A stretch of 64,000 nt of DNA from the NCBI GenBank assembly GCA_008828725.1, contig MEHQ01000692.1, forward strand, positions 144,046-208,045. The letters run 5' to 3'. The stretch is from Saccharina japonica (Eukaryota > Sar > Phaeophyceae > Laminariales > Laminariaceae). Below, in pieces: positions 36,601-43,655 of the stretch. Positions within the stretch are counted from its first letter, which is position 1. Every line of letters begins with the position of its first letter. Both the position numbers and the translations under genes were made by a program. The notes under the pieces were generated by a model that was given only the letters and a program-made list of their open reading frames with translations, was not told the DNA's origin and did no database searches.

Positions 36601-39600
36601 CACACAGACCCAACAACGAAATTCAGGGGAAAAAACGAAAAAAACAAAAATGATTGTCCGTTCGTCACGGGTCGATGTCGTCCGTGCTCCGGATGGCTGC
36701 TCCGCGCTGCTGTGCTGCTGCTGCGGCGCGCTGCTGTGATCCGGCGCGCCGCTCCGGTGCCACTTGGCCAGTCCTAGCACGACCACACTCGACCTGCTCC
36801 GTCCGTACTCGCTCTCGTTGTTGTCCTTCCCAGTCGGCTCCTCGCTTTCTCCCTCGTTGCACTCAGGGTGCTTGGTCTGGAAAATAAAATTTCTCGCGCT
36901 GAAGGGATTGACCAGTCCAAACAACAGCTCGTCGCCACACGCTCCCTCCTCCTTTGATGGCGAAGCCAGGTTACTGAGACAGTACAGCTCCCTCTAGCAA
37001 ACACACCTAGGGCCGTGTACATAGTGTCCGTCCACCTTTCTGATGGCGTCTGCCTCCGCGCACAAAAGTGAGATGGACATTGCTGTCTACACCGACGGCC
37101 AAAAAGGCCCGTGCATCTGAACTTTTGCGCCTAACGCACCAGTGCCGATCCAACTCTACCGATGCACACGCTTCGCGGCGGGTGCGCAGCAGCAAGAAGG
37201 TATCGGTCCGCTTGAGGGTGAGCCTAGCCTTGCTCGCTAGAAAGACCCCGCCCCTCGCTATGGGCCATGCCAAAGCAAAAACTTTGCCGAGGCAGCGAGG
37301 GGAAGAAGGGACTGGTGTATTATTAATAGTACATGGATGGCATTACGGGCTGTGATCTTGCTAGATTAGGCTACAGGGATTAGCAAATGAAACGATTTTA
37401 ATGTGAAGACAACAACATCAACAACATGATGACTGGTGTAGTATTAATAGTACATGGATGGCATTGCATTTGTCTACTCTCTTCACTGCATTACTATGCA
37501 GAATCTCGTGTGTCGTGGTTTTGTGTTCGTAGAGCTTTATCTCTCTATTGATAAGGTGAATAATCGGCACGGACACTTGGGTGTGCTGAATGTCGACGGT
37601 AGGTAGAAAGGACGGCTTCATGTTTAATGTTCAATGTGAAGGAACACACACTACACACGTGCCGGTTGGTTTTTATTGCTGGTGTGCCTCTTAACCCTTC
37701 GTATAGGACTGGAGTCCCGTTTTGGGGACAAATTACGTAGAATTAGTGCGGATTGTCCCCAAAACGGGACTGCAGTTCTAAAAGGGTTCAAACTTACAGT
37801 GCAACCCTTTTCCTTTGCATGCTTGGAAACAAATGAAAAAGACATGGCAGCAGTTCAGACATTATCAAAACTGTTTTATCATAGATCTAAAAAAATAATC
37901 TTGGAAACTCATCCTGCAAGCTGCGCATGGTATCGTGCTTTAATTCATTTTTTATTCTCAAGACCAAGTATGGTAGAGTATAATGAAGCGTTATCGTACG
38001 TACCAGCAGTACATGGAATAATAATAAGCTCTGCCAGTTGACGATTTTGACGCGTTCACTTTGGACGGAAATGTACATGCATAGAAACGTAGCGAAACCT
38101 TATTCCCCTCTGGAAGGGATAGGCCACAGAAAAAGCGGCAGCAGCTGCTAAAGTGGAACATTTACGTAGGCTAGACAGACCTATACTCGTAGCCTGGAGC
38201 CATCGTGATGGTGGATTTTGTGAGTCACAGGCCACAGAAAAATGGCAAACAGCTGCAAAAAATGGAGCCTTTACTACTGTGTCCACCTGAGCCCATTCGT
38301 GAGAGCGGGAAGGAGACATGAAATGGCATCGCATCACTCGTACTTGAAAATAATGATGCAAGGAGACCAGAAAGGCCGCGCTACGTAAAAAGAAGAAAGC
38401 ATGCCTGCTCAAGAGGAACAGATAACATTCAACCCAGTCGTCCCTCCTGTCTCAAGGTTTTCTCCTATTTCGATGTTTGCGTGTGTGGTTTACGTGATTT
38501 TTTTTTTTTTTTCGTTCCAACGTTTCTTTTCGGGTTCCCCCCCTTCCCCGTCGTCCCTTGTCTCACCATGTTGTCTTCTCCTGCTTCCGTGTTCGCGTGC
38601 GTGGTTTACCTTGTACGTTTTTTTTTGTTCCATTTTTTGCTTTTTTTGTTGTGGATCAGGGCCCGTACTACTGCTCCATCGGGTACGAGAACGCGTTCGG
38701 ACGCCACATCATGGAGGCTCACTACAAGGCGTGCCTCTTCGCAGGCGTAACCATCTCGGGGACGAACGGAGAAGTCATGCCGGGACAGTGGGAGTACCAG
38801 GTAAATTTTTAACAAAACAGAAATCATACGAAGGATTTGTCTGGGCTGGTTACGAGTAGTCGATCGATTTTTTTCCCTTAAATATACGAGTATTAGGCTC
38901 TAGTAGGTCTAAATAAAATCTACCGTACGTATGTACATTGTTTTCTCTAGGTACTAGGTACCTCTCTTTTTTTGTTTTTACGTGCGTACTTGCACGTCTT
39001 ATGTACAAAGATGTCGGGAGACATGTCAAGCGAGGCAAAACATGCGCTGTCAAGGGTGTAGGGACGAAGTGTTCCATACTAAAACCTAGTAGTTTGGTGT
39101 CAGTCACGGCATGTCAAAGCAAATCTGCTGTCTTGTCAAGGGTTGAAAGTCCTGTCTCCTGGCATCTATGCTTATGTATGTATGTATGTATGTATATACT
39201 ATTGATAGTCGTAGGTACGTGTATATAGTACCGTAAGACACCTATTGTGCTGCTGTACTTTCGCGCTTTCCGTCGAATCTGAAGTTTCTGTGGTTTATTT
39301 AGTAGAACCACTGCTGTATCTTAAGAGTGTGTCGACTGGTTTTGAGCTGGTCGATGTTACTTGCCAGGTGGCTACGTCGTATATACGTAAGTACTTCTTT
39401 TTCCTTTGAGCTTTCCCAAGAGATGGATGTTTTAAGTTATATTTCTTGCCCGGTGGCTTCGTACGTACGAGTAGCTGCTATATATCATACGACAGAGGAA
39501 CGAACGCCTGCTGTGTGCTGTCTTAGAACCCCCTTTCCAGCTTTTGCGACCCCCCCCCCCCCCCCGAGATTTCAAGTCAACCGCAACCCATCCCGAAGGG

Positions 39601-42600
39601 GAGCCTTCTATGACTTACCAATGTACATTTTCGTATTTGCATTTTCGTGTATATACTCGTACCAATTCGTTTTTTTTTTGCTGCGATGGGCGACTTTTTC
39701 GGGAAAAGAGCAGTTTACCTACAGGTCCCTCCCCCCCCCCCTCTCCGGTCCTCCCTTCGTTTTTCTTTCGCATGTAAGCACCAATCCCTCCCCCCCCCCC
39801 CTCCCGCGGTCCTCCCTTTCGTTTTACTATCGCATGTAATGCACCACTTTGGGCGGAAAATTTATTTTAAACATTCACACATTGACAGTAATACGAAAAC
39901 GGTCCTTGTATTTCCGTCCTCAGCAGCAGTGGTATAGTGGTACTATACGAATACGAGTACACCGGTAGGGTTCGGCATTCCGACTACCGGTCATTTTTCG
40001 ATCGACACCGACGTTTCAAAAGCGGTGGAAGAAGAACGAACATGAACAAATGAAAAAAATCAACACCTATATCGTACCTGTGGTGCGTATGTACGATAAT
40101 GTGTAAGTATTGTATGTATAATACGTATATTACGATAATGTGTAAACTTTGAAACTGAAAGTACACGAAACAGAGAAAAGAGGGAGATAAGAGAGATTGG
40201 TCGAGAGAGAGGGGAAAGAGGAAAAGAGACGTGTAAAAAAGCCCCCGAGAAATATCGAGAGAGAGGGAAAGAGGAAAGAGGTGTATAAAACGCGTCGTAT
40301 GGGCCCGTTTTAACGAAGAAGAAAAAATTCAATATGGAAAAATATATATATTCAAATCCGCTTTTCATTGGTCAACACACGCACCAGCACCAAAGATTAG
40401 GATCTTGGGGCATAATATTTGGTACTGGTGCGTGTGTTGACCAATGAAAAGCGAAATATTATTTGGTACTGGTGCGTGTGTTGACCAATGAAAAGCGAAT
40501 TTGAATTTTATTTTTTCCAAATTGAATTTATTTTGTACTCGTTAATAAGGGCCCTAAGTACGCGCGATCGAAGTATCACACTCCCTGGAAGAAGGTCTTG
40601 TTCTATTCTATTTTCCCAACCTTATCCCCTTATAGGACTGGAGTCCCGTTTCGGGGACAAATTACTTAGAATTAGAGTGGTTTGTCCCCAAAACGGGACT
40701 GCAGTTCTATGAGGGTTATGGAGAATTTTCAGCTCCTTTTTTTTCCAACATAAAGAATGCCTCTTTAATACGTAGCTCTATTTTTTTTTTTTTTTTCCCT
40801 TTCAGAAGAAGCCTCCCCCCCCCCCCCCCCCGACATTTATCCGTGCGTGACCGTACAGGTGGGCCCCTGCGTGGGCATCTCCTCCGGAGACGAGCTGTGG
40901 ATCTCGCGATACCTTCTCCAGCGCGTGTGCGAGCAGTTCGGTGTCATCGTTTCCTTGGACCCGAAGCCCATCCCCGGAGACTGGAACGGGGCTGGCTGCC
41001 ACACCAACTACTCCACCAAGGAGATGCGCGAGGAGGTATAAACTGATACTTGAGATGGGAGAAAGGGGGACGGGGAGATGGGGGAGATATTTTGGGGCTT
41101 CTCTCTGGTGGTCGTGCTGTGATTTAATTTAACAATAGTACCTCTGAAAACCTGGCCAAACTCTTGATTTTTTTCAACCATGTGGTGTTTTGCAAGAGGA
41201 AGATGACGGTGAGATGAGAGAAATGGGACAAAGAGCAGGGGGGGGGTGGGATGGGAGGAGGGTGATATATGAGACTTGGGATGGGAGAAATGGGAAGAGA
41301 GATTTGGGGAATGGGGGCGGGAAACCTTGCCCTATCGTGTCGTGTCGACCAGAGTTTTGTTTCTCCTCTACTACCTGTTACCGACGAAAGGGGTATGATA
41401 CGTGAGTTGGGTTTCGAACGTCGTGAGACAGTTTGGTCCCTATCTTCTGTGGGTGTTTGAAAATTCCGAGGACTAGACCTTAGTACGAGAGGACCGGGAA
41501 AACTCGATCCCTTGTGTTCCGGTTTTTCCCTAAGGGGCATCGCCGGGTAGCTACACCGAGAAGAGATAATCGACCATTAGGCGACACTACCTGTAGAAGC
41601 ATCGCAAAACTCTGGGTGTTTTACCATGTAGTTTTTGATCACGTGTGATACTGTTAAAATTATGAAAGTACCAGGTATGTACGTATATACTTGGTGTGTA
41701 CTTTTTAGTATTTTTATATCCTGTTAATTAGCTTCAGCCTTTTTTTCTATCTCCCTCTTAATTAGTCGTAACTCAGATCCGGGGTCACGTAGTAGACTCC
41801 TCTCCCTCCCTCCCCACCTCCGGCGTCGCATCAAGAACCCGTCGGTAGTGGTGTTTGGCGTTACCTGGGAATAGTCGTACTGATGTCTCTCCCACCCGCC
41901 GCCTCCTCCACCGCATGCCGTTCTGTCGTTTCCCGTTACGCTGTGTTATGATGTTGGTGTTTTGTGGTGTTTCGTGGTGCTATAGGGTGGCTACAAGGCG
42001 ATCATCGCCGCCATCGAGAAGCTGGGCGAGAAGCACGACGAGCACATCGCCGCTTACGGCGAGGTAAGATGGCGCAAGAGGCAGCAGGGCTTGTTGTTGT
42101 TTTTGTTGTTGGTGATGGCATAGTTATCGTGATGGTCGTTGTTGCGATACTAAGCATAACATGCCTCGTATTTGCTTGCGTGCTACATGTAAGATGTGTT
42201 TGGCTTGTTTTCGCTGTTGTTTGTCGACATTTTGTTTCTTTCTTTTTTCGGTATGTTTGTTTGGCTACTCAAATATACGGGGTTTCGTTTCTCGTTTTTT
42301 GCTTGTTTTCTGCTTTTGTTTGTTTGTTTGACTGGCGTTTTTTTTTGTTTTGTTTCCTGTTTTCGTTTTAATTTTGCAGGAAAACATGTTTTCGCTTTTT
42401 GTTCTGTCGACTTTTTTTTCTCTTCTTTTTTTATACGTTTGTTTGGCTATATACCCCTACGGCGTTTTGTTCCCTTGTTTGTTTTGCCTGTTTACTGCTT
42501 TTGTTTGTTTGTTTGACGGTTTTTTCTTTCTTGTTTTTTTTTTCTGTTTTTGTTTCAATTTTGCAGGGAAACGAGCGCCGCCTCACCGGCCGTCACGAGA

Positions 42601-43215
42601 CCGCGTCGATGGACAAGTTCTCCTACGGCGTCGCCAACCGCGGGGCCTCGATCCGCATCGGCCGCGATGTCGAGAGGGAGCAGAAGGGCTACTTCGAGGA
42701 CCGCAGGCCCTCGTCCAACATGGACCCTTACATCGTGACGGGCATGATCGTCAAGGTCAGACACAGAACAGGGCGGAGGCGGGGGTGGGCCGGGGGGCGA
42801 TCGATATGTATATATATATATGTATATATACATACTTCGCAGTATATGTACATACATACTACGTACTGTATTACAACAAAATCCGACAAGAATGAGTTTC
42901 GAGGAAAAGTAAACGTTTCAATCTCACAGCCTGTTTATGTTTGTACTTGAAACTAAAATAATATAACAATACGTATGATATAATAAATACCAGGAACATA
43001 TATATATATATATATATAACGGCCAAAGATGTAACTACGTATCAAGCCGGGAGGGAACACGACGTGCGATATATTATGTAGAGGGGAAAACATAAATATG
43101 AATAGTCTTAGCAGCAGTATTGACGGCAGAAGATGGTTACATGAAACTGACACCCACGTAACCCTTGCCCTCCTTGCTTGCCGTCCTTCCCGTCGCACAG
43201 ACCACCGCTCTCTGA
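21472..43215 (+). CDS. Glutamine synthetase, class II (8 coding exons, gene span)
   Basis: ATP-dependent ligation of ammonium to glutamate, giving glutamine; the entry step of nitrogen assimilation, decameric in this family. Joined exons give 361 residues: 21472-21650, 33761-33959, 34755-34862, 38660-38800, 40859-41035, 41986-42063, 42567-42755 and 43201-43215. All introns are GT-AG. Visible motifs are FDGSSTGQ (residues 65-72), the active-site GIEQEY with Glu137 and Glu139, [10 protein letters not shown] (198-207), the ATP/glutamate region NGAGCHTN (252-259), NRGASIRI (318-325) and GYFEDRRP (335-342) with Glu338. Length matches eukaryotic class II enzymes (about 350-380). No transit peptide is encoded in these exons, so a cytosolic enzyme is likely unless an upstream exon exists. 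Intron 1 is 12.1 kb and full of repeats. An identical exon 1 lies at 11081. No regulatory site could be identified. Confidence 0.93.
22779..23073. mobile_element. 295-bp TIR element (copy 2 of the duplication)
   Basis: Same element as 13844-14138, with the same terminal inverted repeats and ATTC flanks, carried along by the tandem duplication. Its right ~95 bp recurs independently at 49003-49098. Confidence 0.7.
23211..23525 (+). repeat. Dispersed repeat family A, copy in duplication copy 2
   Basis: Duplicate of 14275-14600 with a few substitutions. Confidence 0.7.
23780..23848. mobile_element. 69-bp micro-MITE (copy 2)
   Basis: Duplicate of 14845-14913. Confidence 0.65.
24626..24953 (+). 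mobile_element. tRNA-derived SINE (copy 2 of the duplication)
   Basis: Duplicate of 15691-16018 with the same A and B boxes and a 21-A tail. The tail length differs between copies. Confidence 0.85.
26828..27635. mobile_element. Foldback element with about 200-bp imperfect inverted arms
   Basis: The left arm (about 26828-27070) contains TTGCACTCGGGAAAA, a CTGATTGGCC word and CCTATAAATGGC. The right arm (about 27365-27635) is its imperfect reverse complement (GGCCATTTATAGG, GGCCAATCAGAG, TTTTCCCGAGTGCAA). About 300 bp lie between. The left arm is also in copy 1 (17943-18190), where the right arm is absent because the duplication breakpoint cuts between the arms. Confidence 0.65.
27140..27209. 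mobile_element. 70-bp micro-MITE at the end of duplication copy 2
   Basis: Duplicate of 18255-18324. The duplication homology ends 8 bp downstream. Confidence 0.65.
27716..27890 (-). mobile_element. SINE relic, reverse orientation
   Basis: The reverse complement matches the SINE body (ATCCCGGATCTGAGTTTC; GACGAGGGAAGAAAGTGC; a CGTGGGTAGGC stretch). It is truncated at its 3' end. About 40 bp of TA-bounded words (ATACGAGTATCATACGTAT) are inserted where other copies read GCATATTATAGCGTGGG. Confidence 0.6.
29004..29171. mobile_element. 168-bp MITE, family with AGGACACCTAATAAG-like termini
   Basis: Left terminus ACAGGACCCCTAATAAGAAA, right terminus TTATTATTAGGTGTCCTGT. The interior includes ATTCGGGAGTC and GTGTAGAAAGCACCC. 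A second, independent copy is at 60261-60435. Non-coding, with inverted ends. No transposase is present in the window. Confidence 0.75.
29310..29580 (-). other. Coding-like island, unrecognised
   Basis: The - strand frame (within 29092-29685) reads through [37 protein letters not shown] and [18 protein letters not shown], which has a protein-like composition unlike the surrounding low-complexity frames. The last segment recurs on the + strand at about 29785-29830 ([11 protein letters not shown]), so a piece of it has been duplicated in inverted orientation. It may be a fragment of a gene or of a mobile element. Function unknown. Confidence 0.4.
30222..30345. repeat. Short tandem repeat (about 62-bp period, 2.4 units)
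   Basis: Units share GACCGTTGGGATTTCATGTG, AAAAACCATA and CCAGCAGAGTGT. Confidence 0.75.
30790..30951 (+). mobile_element. 5'-truncated SINE with poly(A)
   Basis: Begins in the SINE body at AATCTTCTCGCGATAAAAAC and ends in a 13-A tail. It carries ACTATTAATAGGG where the other copies read ACTAGGG, a 6-bp insertion at a CTAG site. Confidence 0.8.
31000..31470. repeat. Degenerate tandem or interspersed repeats with ACAGAAGTTCCGGGTA motif
   Basis: At least five loose copies of (T)ACAGAANTTYCGGGTA followed by GGGTATGG-like words are spaced 60-150 bp apart. Non-coding. Confidence 0.4.
31590..31822 (-). mobile_element. SINE, reverse orientation
   Basis: The reverse complement matches the body (AGCGGAAAGCGCGAGAGCGT, GATTAAAAGCAAGGC-like, a GTAGTGGGGAGGAGGG block, AATGAATGGGATCGG). 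It lacks the 28-bp palindromic insertion found in the 8.4 kb copy. The tRNA head is missing. Confidence 0.7.
31823..33280. other. Intron 1 sequence without recognised features
   Basis: AT-rich with frequent short words such as TACCAGGTA, ACGAGTA and ATTAATAG. The stretch 32090-32190 has imprecise ATTGGCTA/ATTGAACATTGA repeats. No coding sequence is recognised. Confidence 0.4.
33290..33530 (+). repeat. Dispersed repeat family A (intron 1)
   Basis: Matches 14275-14600 in the same orientation: CCCCTTCGGGATTGTGG, GCAGGCGTTCGTCCCTCGAA, AGCCACCGGGCAAAAACGAA and CACCAACCAGCCCAAACGA. Confidence 0.7.
33761..33959 (+). CDS. Glutamine synthetase exon 2 (residues 60-126)
   Basis: The acceptor is a T-rich tract ending TTTTCCAG. 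The exon encodes [15 protein letters not shown] to AEIMAK, covering the beta-grasp end and the start of the catalytic domain. The donor is GTGGGA. Confidence 0.95.
34420..34690. repeat. Degenerate minisatellite in intron 2
   Basis: About five units of 50-65 bp share TTGTACCGGTTCGGATG-like and AACTGCCACGACGAC-like blocks. The array runs to within about 65 bp of the exon 3 acceptor. Confidence 0.7.
34755..34862 (+). CDS. Glutamine synthetase exon 3 (residues 127-162)
   Basis: The acceptor is GCGAGCACAG, with no strong polypyrimidine tract but a CTGAT word 19 bp upstream. It encodes [20 protein letters not shown] to SGYPGPQ and contains the metal-ligand glutamates of GIEQEY. The donor is GTGGGC. 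Confidence 0.93.
35012..35149. repeat. 27-bp minisatellite in intron 3
   Basis: Five units of ATTTTCCYGWGGTAGATTCY followed by ACTCCAC. A stray unit lies at about 34949-34972, separated by a T-rich tract. Confidence 0.85.
35840..36090. repeat. Near-perfect palindrome, about 117-bp arms, short loop
   Basis: The left arm 35840-35956 reads GTTCTTTAGGATTCTCTGAT to GTGAAGACAACAACAACAAC. The right arm 35970-36090 is its reverse complement with few mismatches. About 13 bp separate them. Single arms recur at 6751-6865 and in part at 37355-37412. Confidence 0.85.
36271..36924 (-). CDS. Unknown protein of the 36 kb repeat element (217-codon frame)
   Basis: An open frame on the - strand reads [19 protein letters not shown], then [19 protein letters not shown], a [25 protein letters not shown] segment and [17 protein letters not shown]. 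The same middle part is kept in frame in the copy at 6247-6573, suggesting real coding history. Upstream the frame continues in protein-like fashion ([18 protein letters not shown]) to an AG at about 36999, so an upstream exon is possible. I recognise no domain and assign no function. Confidence 0.45.
   Translation of the reverse strand: MFGLVNPFSARNFIFQTKHPECNEGESEEPTGKDNNESEYGRSRSSVVVLGLAKWHRSGAPDHSSAPQQQHSSAEQPSGARTTSTRDERTIIFVFFVFSPEFRCWVCVDDVTGFVERRGRDGADTPGAFIVCLIVEDPFNVNVERFLISVDVYNAVPNTDVQDRFGQLSIDVMALVGCSFSLCARGLSFRQHFRQQLRAPSCSHAYRVFLYRQHFRQ
37552..37660. repeat. Dispersed repeat (copy with 7.4, 28.1 and 60.9 kb relatives)
   Basis: Shared words: ATCGGCACGGACACTTGGGT, GTGTGCTGAATGTCGACGG, AGAAAGGACGGCTTCATG. 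Relatives are at 7401-7530, 28097-28160 and, inverted, 60885-60960. Confidence 0.65.
37693..37788. mobile_element. 96-bp hairpin MITE
   Basis: Ends AACCCTTCGTATAGG and AAAAGGGTT. The arms contain GAGTCCCGTTTTGGGGACAA and its inverse TTGTCCCCAAAACGGGACTG around a loop of about 20 bp. A second copy is at 40618-40717. A transcript would fold as a long stem-loop. Confidence 0.8.
37800..38030 (+). other. Coding-like island, unrecognised
   Basis: The + strand reads through segments such as [36 protein letters not shown] and [17 protein letters not shown] in one frame, with a protein-like composition. It abuts the hairpin MITE and lies in intron 3. No family is recognised. It may be a captured exon or element fragment. 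Confidence 0.35.
38660..38800 (+). CDS. Glutamine synthetase exon 4 (residues 163-209)
   Basis: Preceded by a T-rich tract ending GTGGATCAG. It encodes [20 protein letters not shown] to [12 protein letters not shown], with catalytic-site glutamates of the GEVMPGQWE motif. The donor is GTAAAT. Confidence 0.96.
39335..39620 (-). repeat. Dispersed repeat family A, reverse orientation (intron 4)
   Basis: The reverse complement matches 14275-14600 (CATCCCGAAGGGGAGCC, GAACGAACGCCTGCTGTGT, TTGCCCGGTGGCTTCGTACG, GAGCTGGTCGATGTTACTTG). Confidence 0.65.
40330..40540. repeat. Foldback with a duplicated right arm
   Basis: The left arm (about 40330-40392) reads TTCAAATCCGCTTTTCATTG and then GTCAACACACGCACCAG. 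Its reverse complement occurs twice on the right, at about 40421-40452 and 40465-40530 (CTGGTGCGTGTGTTGACCAA, then TGAAAAGCG). The outermost part extends the pairing (AAATTCAATATGGAAAAA versus TTTTTTCCAAATTGAATTT). Confidence 0.8.
40618..40717. mobile_element. 100-bp hairpin MITE, second copy
   Basis: Same family as 37693-37788 (TATAGGACTGGAGTCCCG, GGGGACAAATTACTTAGAAT, TTTGTCCCCAAAACGGGACT). Located in intron 4 of glutamine synthetase. Confidence 0.8.
40859..41035 (+). CDS. Glutamine synthetase exon 5 (residues 210-268)
   Basis: The acceptor is CCGTACAG. The exon encodes [18 protein letters not shown] to [20 protein letters not shown], with the substrate/ATP-site NGAGCHTN. The donor is GTATAA, so retention would stop translation at once. 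Confidence 0.95.
41390..41605 (+). rRNA. Organelle-type LSU rRNA fragment (3' domain) inside intron 5
   Basis: Contains hallmark 3'-end words of bacterial/organellar large-subunit rRNA in correct order: ACGTGAGTTGGGTT, AACGTCGTGAGACAG, TTGGTCCCTATCT, TTAGTACGAGAGGACCGGG, GCATCGCCGGGTAGCTA and GAAGAGATAA. The combination GGTCCCTATCT with AGAGGACCGG points to an organelle or bacterial type, not the cytosolic 28S. Divergence in the linking helices suggests mitochondrial over plastid origin. Fragmentary and intronic, it is almost certainly a nuclear insertion of organelle DNA and not a functional rRNA. Confidence 0.88.
41764..41832 (-). mobile_element. SINE relic in intron 5, reverse orientation
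   Basis: The reverse complement carries GGAGGGAGGGAGAGGAGT, then GTGACCCCGGATCTGAGTTA and CGACTAATTAAG, matching the SINE body only. Confidence 0.6.
41986..42063 (+). CDS. Glutamine synthetase exon 6 (residues 269-294)
   Basis: A 78-bp exon encodes [20 protein letters not shown] and IAAYGE. Acceptor GGTGCTATAG, donor GTAAGA. Phase 0 on both sides. Confidence 0.94.
42195..42566 (+). repeat. Tandem duplication of the 3' part of intron 6, including the acceptor
   Basis: Two T-rich units of about 187 bp share GTTTGTTTGGCTA, GCTTTTGTTTGTTTGTTTGA and the acceptor AATTTTGCAG. The first acceptor ends at 42379 before GAAAACATG, the true one at 42566 before GGAAACGAG. Use of the first would add 187 bp and shift the frame. 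Confidence 0.75.
42567..42755 (+). CDS. Glutamine synthetase exon 7 (residues 295-357)
   Basis: Encodes [31 protein letters not shown] and [20 protein letters not shown] to MIVK, with the conserved C-terminal active-site arginine and glutamate region. Donor GTCAGA. Confidence 0.96.
43201..43215 (+). CDS. Glutamine synthetase exon 8 (last four residues TTAL and stop)
   Basis: A pyrimidine-rich tract ending CCCGTCGCACAG is followed by ACC ACC GCT CTC TGA. Joined in phase 0 it gives MIVKTTAL-stop, matching the short hydrophobic C-terminal tail common in class II enzymes (for example endings like ETTCL/ETTIL). Other acceptors downstream give less typical tails. Coding part 15 bp only. Confidence 0.82.
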   Translation, partial: TTAL

Positions 43216-43371
43216 GCACCGCCGTGAGAGCCTTTCCAGCAGCTATCGGGTGTGCACACGCGAGAGGTCATTTTTTTTCCCGCTCAAGAACACAGGCGAA
43301 ACACCGGGGGGTGGGGGGGGGGCGCGTGAAACGTTTCTGTTTCGCGATTGCGCCGCCTTCGGTGACGCTAT

Positions 43372-43655
43372 TGCACCACAGTAGGAGGCTTTTGTTCCGC
43401 AGTAGGAGGGTATTGCATCGCAGTAGGAGGGTATTGCCCCGCTCTTGTTCCGCAGTAGGAGGGTATTGCATCGCAGTAGGAGGGTATTGCCCCGCTATTG
43501 TTCCGCAGTAGGAGGATACTGCATCGCAGTAGGAGGGTATTGTCCCACAGTAGGTTATTATCCCGCGGTATGAGGATATTGTCCCGCAGTAGGACGGTAT
43601 TGCACCGCAGTAGGCGGCGGTTACACCGCAGTAGATGGCTATTGCGCCGCAGTAA
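43372..43655. repeat. 21-bp minisatellite just downstream of the glutamine synthetase stop
   Basis: About 13 units of CGCAGTAGGAGGGTATTGC(A/C)(T/C), degrading to the right. It begins 156 bp after the stop codon and may lie in the 3' untranslated region. No clear AATAAA-type signal is seen between the stop and the array. Confidence 0.9.

Larger units (their letters stand above)
35778..37476 (-). mobile_element. Composite element of unknown class with ORF, flanked by direct repeats
   Basis: The segment is bounded by related direct repeats (TGGTGTAGTATTGATAG and GGTGGCATTGCATTTGTCT at 35784-35834; TGGTGTAGTATTAATAG and GGATGGCATTGCATTTGTCT at 37434-37476; a third, shorter one at 37309-37347). 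It contains a large palindrome, an ORF on the - strand and sequence shared with 6106-6935. This suggests a transposable element whose second, truncated copy lies at 6.1-6.9 kb. No transposase or polymerase motif was recognised, so the class is unknown. Confidence 0.5.

Noticed and set aside
42927..42950. Alternative last exon of glutamine synthetase after CACAG (PVYVCT-stop)
   Set aside because: The tail is unlike the family and the pyrimidine tract is weak; 43201 gives TTAL with a better acceptor.
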